Positions 42,970 through 51,417 of a DNA stretch of 64,000 nt are shown here, one piece after another. Under the pieces are notes generated by a model. That model did not search any database, was not told the origin of the DNA, and saw only the letters and a list, made by a program, of their open reading frames with translations. The translations under genes were made by a program, and so were the position numbers. The stretch is from Kitasatospora herbaricolor (GTDB lineage Bacteria; Actinomycetota; Actinomycetes; Streptomycetales; Streptomycetaceae). The stretch spans positions 7,401,501 to 7,465,500 of the forward strand of contig NZ_JAUSVA010000002.1 of the NCBI RefSeq assembly GCF_030813695.1, given 5' to 3'. The first letter of the stretch is position 1, and every line of letters begins with the position of its first letter.

Positions 42970-43236
42970 ATGAAGGGACTATTCGTCGTCATCAGAGTGC
43001 TCGCCAACGCCGCCGTCGCCGTCCTGGTCGTCTGGATCCTGCTGCGCCTGCTGGGCGCGAACACCGGCAACCCGGTGGTGCACTGGATCGAACAGGCCGC
43101 CGACTGGCTGGCCGCCTGGTCCCGTGGCATCTTCCAGGTCGCCGGGACCACCCTCCAGCTGGTGCTCGACTACGGGCTCGCCGCCCTGGTCTACGGGGTC
43201 GTGGGGAACCTCGGCGCCCGTCGCGAGTGGACCTGA
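42970..43236 (+). CDS. Small two-helix membrane protein
   Basis: The 88-residue product has two hydrophobic segments: about residues 5-28 (VIRVLANAAVAVLVVWILLR) and about 58-80 (LVLDYGLAALVYGVVGNL), with a Trp-rich amphipathic stretch between (WIEQAADWLAAW). No recognised family. The ATG at 42970 is preceded by an AAGG at non-ideal spacing; a longer upstream frame to 42787 lacks hydrophobic character and is rejected. It could be a stress-related membrane peptide, given its neighbours; this is inference. Confidence 0.7.
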   Translation: MKGLFVVIRVLANAAVAVLVVWILLRLLGANTGNPVVHWIEQAADWLAAWSRGIFQVAGTTLQLVLDYGLAALVYGVVGNLGARREWT

Positions 43237-43431
43237 CGGCCCAACCACGGACCGCCGCCGCTGCGTGGACCGGCGTTTCGGCGGCATGATCGAGGGGAGA
43301 CGCAAGCCGGTCCCACCGGTCCGCCGAGGCGGCCGGCCGGACCGGCCGGGTCACCCGGTCGTCCAGTCGCACCTGTCCGCCACCGCGTCCCGCCGCCGAA
43401 GGCGAGGGCCGCCCGACGTAAGGCCGCAGCC

Positions 43432-43758
43432 ATGACCAACTTCGTCATCTCGTTGCCCGGCACCTTCAAGCAGGAGCTCACCCAGGCCGCGAAAGCGCAG
43501 CTGCTCGGCGCGCTGCGGGGCGCCGACCCCCAGGAGGTCGGGTCGGACCCGCAGGACCTCGACATGCTCACCCTGAACGAGGGCAGCCCCACCTTCACGC
43601 TCCGGCTGGAGGTGACGGCCGAGGACAGTCGCGGCGCCGAGCGGGAAGCCCTCGCGATGGCCTCCCGAGCCCTGGCCCTGGCCGGTTTCCAGGGCGACGC
43701 CGCCCTGCTGGGGCAGCCCGCCATCACCTCCATCGACACCTCCGCCGACTCGGCGTGA
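43432..43758 (+). CDS. Hypothetical protein, 108 residues
   Basis: A soluble, mixed alpha/beta small protein beginning MTNFVISLPGTFKQELTQAA with a helical C-terminal part (AEREALAMASRALALAGF). I do not recognise a family. A TAAGG site lies eight bases upstream. The reading frame has normal streptomycete third-position GC and no overlap with other genes. The 195-base gap before it shows no other gene. Confidence 0.65.
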   Translation: MTNFVISLPGTFKQELTQAAKAQLLGALRGADPQEVGSDPQDLDMLTLNEGSPTFTLRLEVTAEDSRGAEREALAMASRALALAGFQGDAALLGQPAITSIDTSADSA

Positions 43759-43917
43759 CCGGGCGGCGGCGGTCCGGGTCCGGCGGCCGGGACGCCGCGC
43801 GTCCGCCCGGCCGCCCGCCCGGCCTGTGCGCCCGCCCGCCGGCCAGGCTCAGCGTCGGCGCCGGCGGGCGCTCCGTGGGGCCGGGAGGGTCGCCGGCCGG
43901 AGGGTCGCGGGCGTGGC

Positions 43918-43948
43918 TTGCCTTCGAGCGCACTCCAACCGCAATGAT
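43918..43948 (+). promoter_or_regulatory. MerR-type promoter upstream of the SDR gene
   Basis: TTGCCT (-35) and AATGAT (-10) are separated by 19 bp, the over-long spacing typical of MerR-activated promoters. The spacer carries the partial dyad TTCGAGCGCACTCCAA, like the GAG-TGC-ACTC operators of MerR regulators. No merR gene is present in the window near it. Confidence 0.6.
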
Positions 43949-44048
43949 GCGCTGAGACCCGGTCCACCGGCTCCCCGGATACCGGCTCCCCTCCAGCGTC
44001 GCTGACTCCCCGCGCCGCACGTGTCACTCCCTCGAAGGCGGGTTCTCC

Positions 44049-44897
44049 ATGACCACCAGCACCGTTCTGATCACCGGCACGTCCTCCGGCATCGGCCTGG
44101 AGGCGGCCGTCGCCGCGGCCAGGGCCGGCTGGCACACGGTCGCGACGATGCGTGACACCGCCAAGGCCGGTGCCCTGCGCGCCGCCGCCGAGGCGGCCGG
44201 TGTGGCCGACCTGGTCGAGATCCGGCGGCTGGACGTGACCGACCCCGACTCGGCGGCGGCCTGCGTGGCCGCGGTGGTCGCCGATCACGGCGCCCTGCAC
44301 GCGGTGATCAACAACGCCGGTGCGGGCCACGTCGGCACGCTGGAGGTCGACGGCGTGGAGGCCGCCCGGAGGGTGATGGAGGTCAACTTCTTCGGGGTGC
44401 TGAACGTGACGGCCGCCGCGATGCCGCACCTGCGCGCGACCGGTGGGCGGCTGGTCGCCGTCACCAGTGTCGGCGGCGTGGTCGGCCAGCCGTTCAACGA
44501 GGCGTACTGCGCTGCCAAGTTCGCGGTGGAGGGCTACCTGGAGTCGTTGACCCCGGTGGCCGCCACGGTCGGGGTGAGCGTGACGGTGGTGGAGCCGGCC
44601 GCGGTGGCGAGCGAGTTCGTCGCCAACGTCGGCGTGCCGGACGACCGCTCCGAGCTGCTGGAGCGGATGGGCCCGTACACCCCGGCGCTGGAGGCCTATC
44701 TGGCCCGGACGGCCGGCGCCTTCGCCAATGCCCAGTCCGCCGCGGACGCCGCGGCGGCCGTCGTCGCGGTGCTCACCGCCGAGCGGCCGGCTCCGCGGGT
44801 GCAGACCTCGGACGCGGCCCGCGCCTTCATCGCCGGGAAGCTGGCCGACCCGGACGGCACCCGCGTGGTCGGGGTCACCAGCACCTGGGTGGCCTGA
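44049..44897 (+). CDS. SDR family NAD(P)-dependent oxidoreductase
   Basis: The 282-residue protein has the cofactor motif TGTSSGIGLEAA, NNAGAGHVG, and the catalytic triad Ser (VTSVGGVVG), Tyr-x3-Lys (YCAAKFAVEGY). It is a classical SDR reducing or oxidising an unidentified carbonyl/alcohol. The upstream promoter has MerR-type spacing. It is convergent with a HxlR regulator. The ATG lies after GAAGGCGG, a modest ribosome site. Confidence 0.92.
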   Translation: MTTSTVLITGTSSGIGLEAAVAAARAGWHTVATMRDTAKAGALRAAAEAAGVADLVEIRRLDVTDPDSAAACVAAVVADHGALHAVINNAGAGHVGTLEVDGVEAARRVMEVNFFGVLNVTAAAMPHLRATGGRLVAVTSVGGVVGQPFNEAYCAAKFAVEGYLESLTPVAATVGVSVTVVEPAAVASEFVANVGVPDDRSELLERMGPYTPALEAYLARTAGAFANAQSAADAAAAVVAVLTAERPAPRVQTSDAARAFIAGKLADPDGTRVVGVTSTWVA

Positions 44898-44943
44898 GCG
44901 GCCGGCACCGGCGACCGGCCCGGACCTCGGCCCGCGTCGGGGC

Positions 44944-45303
44944 TCAGGCCGGGAAGCGGTCGATGTTCTGCTCGGCCCAGGCCCTGATGCCGGCCAGTGG
45001 CTCCGCGGCGCTCCGGCCGAGGTCGGTCAGGGCGTACTCGACGTGCAGCGGCACCGCCGGGTAGATGGTGCGGGTGAGCAGGGCGGACTCCTCCAGCCGG
45101 CGCAGGGTCTGGGTGAGTACCTTGGGACTGACCCCCTCCAGCAGCCGCTGGAGTTCGCCGAACCGCAGCGGTCCGCCCTCCAGGGCGCCGATGGTGAGGG
45201 CGCTCCACTTGTTGGCCAGCAGGGCGAGGATGTCGCGGCAGGGGCAGAGGGCGGCGTAGACATCGTGGCGGTCGTGGTGGCCGGTGGCGCAGCTGGTGGC
45301 CAA
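44944..45303 (-). CDS. HxlR family transcriptional regulator
   Basis: The 119-residue winged-helix protein has the HxlR core: CPCRDILALLANKWSALTI, LRFGELQRLLEGVSPKVL, and TLRRLEESALLTRTIYPAVP. The N-terminal Cys residues are where redox-active HxlR proteins sense electrophiles. The TTG at 45303 is chosen because GAAGGAG lies seven bases upstream; an ATG at 45342 gives a longer product without a good site. It is divergent from a quinone-type oxidoreductase that it probably controls. Confidence 0.9.
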   Translation of the reverse strand: MATSCATGHHDRHDVYAALCPCRDILALLANKWSALTIGALEGGPLRFGELQRLLEGVSPKVLTQTLRRLEESALLTRTIYPAVPLHVEYALTDLGRSAAEPLAGIRAWAEQNIDRFPA

Positions 45304-45356
45304 GGGATCGCTCCTTCTCCGTGCTGACGTGCTGACGTGCATTGCTTCCCAAAGGA

Positions 45357-45381
45357 TAGTAGATGCCCTTGCGGGTTACTA
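45357..45381. promoter_or_regulatory. HxlR operator candidate TAGTA-N15-TACTA
   Basis: Inverted TAGTA/TACTA half-sites lie in the 157-base gap between hxlR and the oxidoreductase gene. HxlR proteins bind spaced AT-rich inverted repeats, often with TAGTA-like ends. Confidence 0.55.
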
Positions 45382-45460
45382 CGGTCGTCCGCGTAGCGTC
45401 GGTGGCGGAACAGCGAGACCGGCGGAGAAGTCCGGCCGCCGCCAGTGAAGGAGCCCCACC

Positions 45461-46438
45461 GTGACCCGACCCACCGACGCACCCACCATGCGCGCCGTCA
45501 CCCAGCCCGCCTTCGGCGGCCCCGAGGTGCTGACCGTCACCGACCTGCCGCGCCCGGTGCCGCTGCCCACCGAGGTCCTGGTCCGGGTGGTCTCCGCCGG
45601 GGTCAACCCCGTCGACCTGAAGACCCGGGCCGGCGCCGGCATGGCCGGGGTGCTCGGCGAGCCCCCGTTCGTCCTCGGCTGGGACGTCTCCGGCGTGGTG
45701 GAGGAGGTCGGCTTCGGCGTGCACACCCTCGCCGTCGGTGACGAGGTCTACGGGATGCCCTGGTTCCCGCGCGCGGCCGGTGCGTACGCCGAGTACGTGA
45801 CCGCGCCCGCCCGCCAGTTCGCCCGCAAGCCCGCCGGCCTCGGCCACGACGAGGCCGCCGCCCTGCCGCTGGCGGCGCTCACCGCCTGGCAGATCCTGGT
45901 CGACACGGCCGGCGTCACGGCGGGGCAGCGCGTCCTGGTGCACGCCGCGGGCGGCGGCGTCGGCCACTTCGCGGTCCAGATCGCCAAGCACCTGGGCGCC
46001 CATGTGACCGGCACCGCGGGCGCGGCCAAGCACGCCTGGCTGCGCGAACTGGGCGCCGACGAGGTGGTCGACTACACCGGCACCCGCTTCGAGAAGGAGA
46101 TCTCCGACATCGACGTGGTGGTCGACCTGGTCGGCGACGAGCACGACGCCACCAGCACCCGCTCGCTCTCGGTGCTGCGCCCCGGTGGCCTGCTGGTCGC
46201 CGTACCGTCGGGGGTCTCGCCGGCCCTGGCGGAGGAGGCGCGGGCCCGCGGTGTCCGGGTCGCGCCCTTCCTGGTGGAGCCGGACGGCGCCGCCCTCACC
46301 GCTCTCGCCGGGCTGGTCGAGCAGGGGCGGCTCGGGGTGGAGGTGGCCGCCGTGTTCCCGCTGGAGGAGGCGGCCCGGGCCCACCGCGAGCTCGCCGGGC
46401 GACGGACCCGGGGCAAGATCGTCCTGCGGGTGGCGTGA
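45461..46438 (+). CDS. NADP-dependent MDR oxidoreductase (quinone oxidoreductase type)
   Basis: The 325-residue enzyme has AFGGPEVLTVTDLPRP, GWDVSGVVEEVG, the NADP-binding VLVHAAGGGVGHFAVQIAK and a C-terminal GKIVLRV. Zinc ligands are absent, as in quinone oxidoreductases. It probably reduces quinones or enones. GTG start with AAGGAG seven bases upstream. Divergent from an HxlR regulator, a classic electrophile-response pair. Confidence 0.92.
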   Translation: MTRPTDAPTMRAVTQPAFGGPEVLTVTDLPRPVPLPTEVLVRVVSAGVNPVDLKTRAGAGMAGVLGEPPFVLGWDVSGVVEEVGFGVHTLAVGDEVYGMPWFPRAAGAYAEYVTAPARQFARKPAGLGHDEAAALPLAALTAWQILVDTAGVTAGQRVLVHAAGGGVGHFAVQIAKHLGAHVTGTAGAAKHAWLRELGADEVVDYTGTRFEKEISDIDVVVDLVGDEHDATSTRSLSVLRPGGLLVAVPSGVSPALAEEARARGVRVAPFLVEPDGAALTALAGLVEQGRLGVEVAAVFPLEEAARAHRELAGRRTRGKIVLRVA

Positions 46439-46809
46439 TCGCCGCTGCCGGTCGCACGGACCGACCGTCCGGACCGGCGGGGGCGTGAACCGACGGAGGG
46501 CGTGACCGGAGGGGCGGGGGCGTGAACCGGACGGGCGGGGCGCGAGCCCCCGGCCCGGGTGCCGCCCGCCCGTCGCCCGCGCGCTGCCGCCCGTCCGGAG
46601 CCCCGGCGCCCCCGCCGTGGTCCTTCCCGGGCCGCCGCCCGGCTTCCGGTGCGCCAGGGGCCGCGGTCGCGATCATGCGCGGCCGGGCCCGCGACCAGCC
46701 TTTCGAGTGGTCGCGTCGCGCTTTCCGCCCCACCCGCGCCTCCCCCTCGCATGCTGTGACAGCCGGGTGCCCGCACGCAGCTCCGGCCGTCGAGGGGGAG
46801 GGGTGCGCG
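46439..46809. repeat. Gene-free gap with repeated GGCGGGGGCGTGAACCG
   Basis: This 371-base stretch holds no gene I can support. A 17-bp direct repeat occurs at 46476-46492 and 46513-46529, with a diverged GCGTGACCG copy between. The remainder is GC-rich with no clear promoter except the GGGAGGGG ribosome site of the next gene. Confidence 0.6.
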
Positions 46810-48297
46810 ATGGCGAGGACGAGATCCGGCGGCGGCGCGGGGCGCCGGCTGCGGCTGGCCGCGGTCATGTCCGTCGGCGCCGCGATGCTCGGCGTCCCGG
46901 TGGGCGCGGCGCACGCCGCCGATCCGGCCGGGTGCTCGCGCACGTCCGGCACCGGCGGCGACACCGTCGTCTGCGAGCGGGGGATCCCGCAGGGGTCCAC
47001 CCTGACCGGCACCGACAAGGGCGAGGACACCATCACCGTGCACGGCGGCGTCGCCGGCACCCTGGTGCTCGGCCGCAGCGACACCGTCCTGGTGATCACC
47101 GGTACCCCCGGCGCCCGGGGCGGGGAGGGGCCGAGGGGCGGCGACGCCGGCGGCTTCCTCGACTTCGACGGGGCGCAGGACGGCGCGGACGGCGGCCCCG
47201 GGGGCGACGGCGGGGCCGGCATCACGGCCACCGGCTCCGTCCGGCTCGGGGCCGGCGTCAACACCGTCACCGTCGCGGGCGGGAGCGGCGGCGACGGGGG
47301 AGCGGGCGGAGGCGGGGGCCGCCCCGACGGCTTCTGGAGCCGCGGCGGTGGTGACGGCGGGAACGGCGGCAAGGGTGGCGACGGCGCCCCGGGGAACGCG
47401 GGCGAGCTGGTGCACGGCCCCGGCCAGGACACCGTCACGGTCATCGGCGGCAACGGCGGCCGGGGCGGTCAGGCCGGCGCCGGCGGCGACGCTGACCACG
47501 CGAACCCGAGCCCCGGGCACGCCGGTCACGGCGGCGCCGCCGCTCCCGGCAACAGCAGGACGATCCACCAGGCCGGCGGCGCGAGCACCAGGCTCCCCGG
47601 CAGCATCACCCTCACGGTCACCGGCGGCGCCCCCGGCGCGGGCGGCGGCGTCGGCGACGGCGACTACCACGGGCCGGGCGGGCCGGGCGGCAACGGATCG
47701 GCGGCCGGCGGCAACAGCGGTCCCATCACCCTCGGACGGGGCTCGGTGACCGTGCGGGGGCAGCGCGGCGGCGACGGCAACACCAGCACCATCACTCTGA
47801 TCGGCACCGGTGCGCACACCGTGCGGGCCGTCGGGGCGGGCGGAAACACCGGCACAATCATCGGCTCCGACAGCGGCAGCACCACCATCGAGGTGACCGG
47901 CGGGTCGGCGGTCGGGAACACCGGCCGGATCAAGGGCGCCTCCGGGACCGGGACCGCCACGGTCACCGTCACCGGCGGCACCTCCCGGACGCCCGACGGC
48001 GACCTCGGTGCGACGGGCAACAGCGGCACCGTGGCGGGCGGCCCCGGTCCGGACACCCTCACCGTCCGGGGCGGCGGCGGAACCCGCGGCGGGGCGGCCA
48101 ACACCGGCACGGTCCAGGGCAACGCCGGCCGGGACGTGGTCCGGCTGACCGGCGGCACGGGGGCGTCCGCCGACGGCGCCGCGAACGCGGCCGGCGCCAC
48201 GGTCGACGGCGGGGACGGCCCCGACGCCGACATCTGCGCGCTGGAGGGCGGCGGCTCCGGCAAGGTCGTCAACTGCCTTCCGGCAGAAGCTCCCTGA
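46810..48297 (+). CDS. Secreted Gly-rich repeat protein
   Basis: The 495-residue product has a signal peptide (about 1-38, ending AHAA). The mature protein is Gly/Thr-rich with recurrent hydrophobic strands followed by glycine loops, for example TITVHGGVAG, DTVTVIGGNGG and DTLTVRGGGG, about every 20-40 residues, interrupted by GGDGG-type collagen-like runs near 120-230. Four Cys residues lie at the two ends. A parallel beta-helix or fibre is plausible. No catalytic motif is visible. ATG with GGGGGAGGGG upstream. Confidence 0.78.
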   Translation: MARTRSGGGAGRRLRLAAVMSVGAAMLGVPVGAAHAADPAGCSRTSGTGGDTVVCERGIPQGSTLTGTDKGEDTITVHGGVAGTLVLGRSDTVLVITGTPGARGGEGPRGGDAGGFLDFDGAQDGADGGPGGDGGAGITATGSVRLGAGVNTVTVAGGSGGDGGAGGGGGRPDGFWSRGGGDGGNGGKGGDGAPGNAGELVHGPGQDTVTVIGGNGGRGGQAGAGGDADHANPSPGHAGHGGAAAPGNSRTIHQAGGASTRLPGSITLTVTGGAPGAGGGVGDGDYHGPGGPGGNGSAAGGNSGPITLGRGSVTVRGQRGGDGNTSTITLIGTGAHTVRAVGAGGNTGTIIGSDSGSTTIEVTGGSAVGNTGRIKGASGTGTATVTVTGGTSRTPDGDLGATGNSGTVAGGPGPDTLTVRGGGGTRGGAANTGTVQGNAGRDVVRLTGGTGASADGAANAAGATVDGGDGPDADICALEGGGSGKVVNCLPAEAP

Positions 48298-48507
48298 CCT
48301 CGGCCGGGCTGTTCGGTACGCTCCGTCACCACGGCCCGGGCGGCAGCGTCGGACCCCCGCGCGGCCGCTGCCCCGCCACCTGGCAGCGCCCGCGCCGGTG
48401 CGGCAGCATGGGAAGTGATCGCCCAGCGGCCGGGACCCGGAGGAGCCCGCCGCCGACCGACCGGCCGACGGCGCCGCGGCCGGTCCGCGCAATGCCAGGA
48501 GCGCCCC

Positions 48508-48807
48508 ATGACGACCAAGCAGCAGAGCTACGCACTGGAGGACATCGCCTTCTTCGAGGCGGTCAAGGCCGCTTTCGACCAGCATCCCGGGGCCGGGGGC
48601 CGCTACGCCCTCGCCAGCCTCACGCTGGAGAACGCGATGGGCGTCGACCTCGCGAGGAAGAGCGGCTTCTCCCGGGTCGAGGACGGCCGGATCATCACCG
48701 AGTTCGTGGACCGGGACGCCCCGGTGCTGCGCTCGACCAGCCATCGCACCTGCCGGAAGTGGGACTTCAACGGTGACTGCCTCGACTGGTGGGAGCCGGT
48801 GATCTGA
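48508..48807 (+). CDS. Hypothetical protein, 99 residues
   Basis: A small soluble protein starting MTTKQQSYALEDIAFFEAVK, with a C-terminal Trp/Cys-rich part (TCRKWDFNGDCLDWWEPVI). AGGAG lies seven bases before the ATG. No recognised family and no membrane or signal segment. It precedes the tRNA-Leu gene on the other strand. Confidence 0.65.
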   Translation: MTTKQQSYALEDIAFFEAVKAAFDQHPGAGGRYALASLTLENAMGVDLARKSGFSRVEDGRIITEFVDRDAPVLRSTSHRTCRKWDFNGDCLDWWEPVI

Positions 48808-48892
48808 GCAGCCCGGGGGACGACCGGCCGCGGCCGACAGCCCGACGCCCGACAGCGGGCCCGGCGCCCGACGACAAACCCGGCGCCCGACG

Positions 48893-48929
48893 AAAAAAGG
48901 TGCGGACCGAGAGAACTCGATCCGCACCT
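48893..48929 (-). terminator. Rho-independent terminator of tRNA-Leu
   Basis: Reading leftward, AGGTGCGGA and TCCGCACCT form a stem (with inner TCGAG/CTCGG pairing) followed directly by TTTTTT, a textbook intrinsic terminator 36 bases after the tRNA end. The U-tract is unusual for this genome, where most terminators lack one. Confidence 0.88.
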
Positions 48930-48964
48930 GATCACTGCCGCATCTCCCCGAGGGAGATGATCTG

Positions 48965-49049
48965 TGTCCGAGGGGGGACTTGAACCCCCACGCCCGATAA
49001 AGGGCACTAGCACCTCAAGCTAGCGCGTCTGCCATTCCGCCACCCGGAC
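48965..49049 (-). tRNA. tRNA-Leu (anticodon GAG)
   Basis: An 85-base tRNA with acceptor GTCCGGG/CTCGGAC and discriminator A. The anticodon arm CTAGC-TTGAGGT-GCTAG reads GAG (codon CUC), followed by the long variable arm TGCCCTTTATCGGGCG typical of tRNA-Leu and a T arm GGGGG-TTCAAGT-CCCCC. CCA is not encoded. Confidence 0.96.
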
Positions 49050-49297
49050 GGGGTGTACTGCTTGTCTTCGCTGCCGTGCCGCGCTGACTCGACAACTGTA
49101 GCAAAGATCGGGTTCTGGTCCCAAAAACGGCCGGTCCGGAGGTTTGGACCGGCTCGGGGCCTTGCGATCCGGGGGTTCTCCTTGGGGAGGGGCGGCGGCT
49201 GGGAGAGGATGGGCTGGCCGTGCCCGCACGACCCCGGGCACGGTTCCGGGGTGGCGCGGACCGCTCCCGGGCAGGTGAGAGACGACGAGGAGTGACC

Positions 49298-50635
49298 GTG
49301 AGCGACTCGAAGGCGGAGCGGGTGGCCGGCCCGAAGGTGACGGGCGAGTCGGAGGTCGCGGAGATCTGTCGCGACCTGATCCGGATCGACACCAGCAACT
49401 ACGGCGACGGCTCCGGGCCCGGGGAGCGCAAGGCGGCCGAGTACGTGGCGGAGCAGCTCGCCGAGTTCGGGCTGGAGCCGCAGATCTTCGAGTCGGCCAA
49501 GGGGCGGGCCTCGACGGTCGTCCGGATCGAGGGTGAGGACCGCTCCCGGCCCGGCCTGCTGATCCACGGCCACACCGACGTGGTGCCGGCCAACGCCGCC
49601 GACTGGACCTACGACCCCTTCGCCGGCGAGATCGCCGACGGCTGCGTCTGGGGGCGCGGCGCGGTCGACATGAAGGACATGGACGCGATGACCCTCGCGG
49701 TCGTCCGCGACCGGCTCCGAACGGGCCGCAAGCCCCCGCGCGACCTGGTGCTGGCCTTCGTCGCCGACGAGGAGGCGGGCGGCACCTACGGCGCGCGCTA
49801 CCTGGTGGACAAGCACCCGGGCCTGTTCGAGGGCGTGACGGAGGCGATCGGCGAGGTCGGCGGCTTCTCCTTCACCGTCAACGACCAGGTCCGGCTGTAC
49901 CTGGTGGAGACGGCCGAGAAGGGCATGCACTGGATGCGCCTCACGGTCGAGGGCCGGGCCGGGCACGGCTCGATGGAGAACGACGACAACGCCATCACCG
50001 AGCTGTGCGAGGCGGTGGCCCGGCTCGGGCGGCACAAGTTCCCGCTGCGGATCACCAAGACCGTCCGGGCCTTCCTCGACGAGCTCTCCGACGCGCTGGG
50101 CGTGGAGCTCGACCCGGAGAACATGGACGAGACGCTCCGGGTGCTCGGCGGCATCGCCAAGATGATCGGCACCACGCTGCGCAACACCGCCCAGCCGACC
50201 ATGCTCGGCGCCGGCTACAAGGTCAACGTCATTCCCGGCCAGGCGACCGCCCACGTGGACGGGCGCTTCCTGCCCGGCTACGAGGAGGAGTTCCTGGCCG
50301 ACCTGGACCGGGTGCTCGGCCCGCGGGTGAAGCGCGAGAGCCTGCACTCGGACAAGGCGATCGAGACGGGCTTCGACGGGGCGCTGGTGGAGGCCATGCA
50401 GCTGGCGCTGAAGGCGGAGGACCCGATCGCACGGGCGGTGCCGTACTGCCTCTCCGGCGGCACGGACGCGAAGTCGTTCCAGGACCTCGGGATCCGCTGC
50501 TTCGGCTTCGCGCCGCTGCAGCTGCCGCCGGACCTGGACTTCGCCGGGATGTTCCACGGCGTGGACGAGCGGGTCCCGGTGGACGGGCTGAAGTTCGGCG
50601 TCCGGGTGCTCGACCGGTTCATCGACGCCTGCTGA
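49298..50635 (+). CDS. M20 family metallopeptidase
   Basis: The 445-residue zinc peptidase has the M20 motifs LLIHGHTDVVPA (His/Asp), WGRGAVDMKDM, FVADEEAGG (catalytic and ligand Glu) and the dimerisation-domain entry GHGS. It is of the dapE/acetylornithine deacetylase/dipeptidase class; the substrate is not evident. GTG at 49298 has GAGGAG five bases upstream; two in-frame starts upstream lack a site. It appears to belong to the conserved core block with the chaplins. Confidence 0.93.
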   Translation: MSDSKAERVAGPKVTGESEVAEICRDLIRIDTSNYGDGSGPGERKAAEYVAEQLAEFGLEPQIFESAKGRASTVVRIEGEDRSRPGLLIHGHTDVVPANAADWTYDPFAGEIADGCVWGRGAVDMKDMDAMTLAVVRDRLRTGRKPPRDLVLAFVADEEAGGTYGARYLVDKHPGLFEGVTEAIGEVGGFSFTVNDQVRLYLVETAEKGMHWMRLTVEGRAGHGSMENDDNAITELCEAVARLGRHKFPLRITKTVRAFLDELSDALGVELDPENMDETLRVLGGIAKMIGTTLRNTAQPTMLGAGYKVNVIPGQATAHVDGRFLPGYEEEFLADLDRVLGPRVKRESLHSDKAIETGFDGALVEAMQLALKAEDPIARAVPYCLSGGTDAKSFQDLGIRCFGFAPLQLPPDLDFAGMFHGVDERVPVDGLKFGVRVLDRFIDAC

Positions 50636-50665
50636 CCCCTGCTCCGGCCGCGTGCGGCTCACGCG

Positions 50666-50702
50666 GCGAACGGCCCGTCCCGAAGCGGGGCGGGCCGTTC
50701 GC
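50666..50702 (+). terminator. Terminator after the M20 peptidase
   Basis: GCGAACGGCCCG and CGGGCCGTTCGC form a perfect 12-bp stem, extended by TCCC/GGGG, followed by ATTGT. Confidence 0.85.
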
Positions 50703-50898
50703 ATTGTCCTGAGGAATGATTTGGTACGGGTGCGGAGAGATCAAGAGAAACGATTCGTCACGGCGATTCGGGTCGGTCGTCCGTACGAGTGATCACCGTT
50801 GCGGGTGAATGGCGAGGCCCGTCCGTACCTCGCCGCCCGGCTTCTCGTTCATCCCTGTGCAACCCGCTGAAAGGGTTGTGACATCAACAGGAGGAACG

Positions 50899-51141
50899 AT
50901 GAACGTCAAGAAGCTCGCCGCTGTCGCCGCCGCCACCGGTGGTCTGGTCCTCGCCGGTGCGGGCGTGGCCGCCGCGCACGGTGGCGCCAGTGCCCAGGGC
51001 GTCGCGGCCGGTTCGCCGGGCGTGCTGTCGGGCAACCTGATCCAGGTGCCGGTCCACGTGCCCGTGAACGTGTGCGGCAACACCGTCAGCGTCATCGGCC
51101 TGCTCAACCCGGCGTTCGGCAACAGCTGCGCCAACATCTGA
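50899..51141 (+). CDS. chpH: Short chaplin, ChpH-like
   Basis: An 80-residue secreted amyloid-forming surfactant protein that coats aerial hyphae and spores. Signal peptide about 1-27 (ending AAA). The mature chaplin domain contains GSPGVLSGNLIQVPVHVPVN and the Cys pair VCGNTVSVIGLLNPAFGNSC. Short chaplins have one such domain and no anchor. GGAGGA six bases before the ATG. It is followed by a long chaplin, the arrangement of chpH-chpC in Streptomyces. Confidence 0.92.
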   Translation: MNVKKLAAVAAATGGLVLAGAGVAAAHGGASAQGVAAGSPGVLSGNLIQVPVHVPVNVCGNTVSVIGLLNPAFGNSCANI

Positions 51142-51417
51142 GCGTGACGCCCGGGGCCGCCGGCCGATGAGGCCGGCCGGGCCCCGGCCGTTCGACGGAC
51201 AACGTGCCCCCGGGCCGCGGACGACCGCGCCCGGGGGTACGTCCTTATGCCGGTTTCAGCTCGTCCGCCAGAGTGCCATCGCCCGATCGGGTGAAGCGAC
51301 GCCGTTCGGCTCAACCTTTGGCCCGGCTCCTCGTTGTTCCCTGTGCAGCCGAAGGTGTAGTCGGCAATTCGGTAATTCCGACTTTCAACACGTCTTCTCA
51401 ACACGTCAGGGGAAAGT

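Noticed and set aside
48840..48892. Repeated CCGGCGCCCGACGA units as a CRISPR array
   Set aside because: Only two or three short imperfect copies with no regular spacers; simple GC-rich repetition before a tRNA terminator.
46072..48927. Long leftward open frame opposite the Gly-rich protein
   Set aside because: Low-complexity translation produced by the GGC/GCC-rich repeats of the real rightward gene.
48893..49049. Integrated element at the tRNA-Leu gene
   Set aside because: No integrase, no direct repeat of the tRNA 3' end and no composition change were seen on either side.
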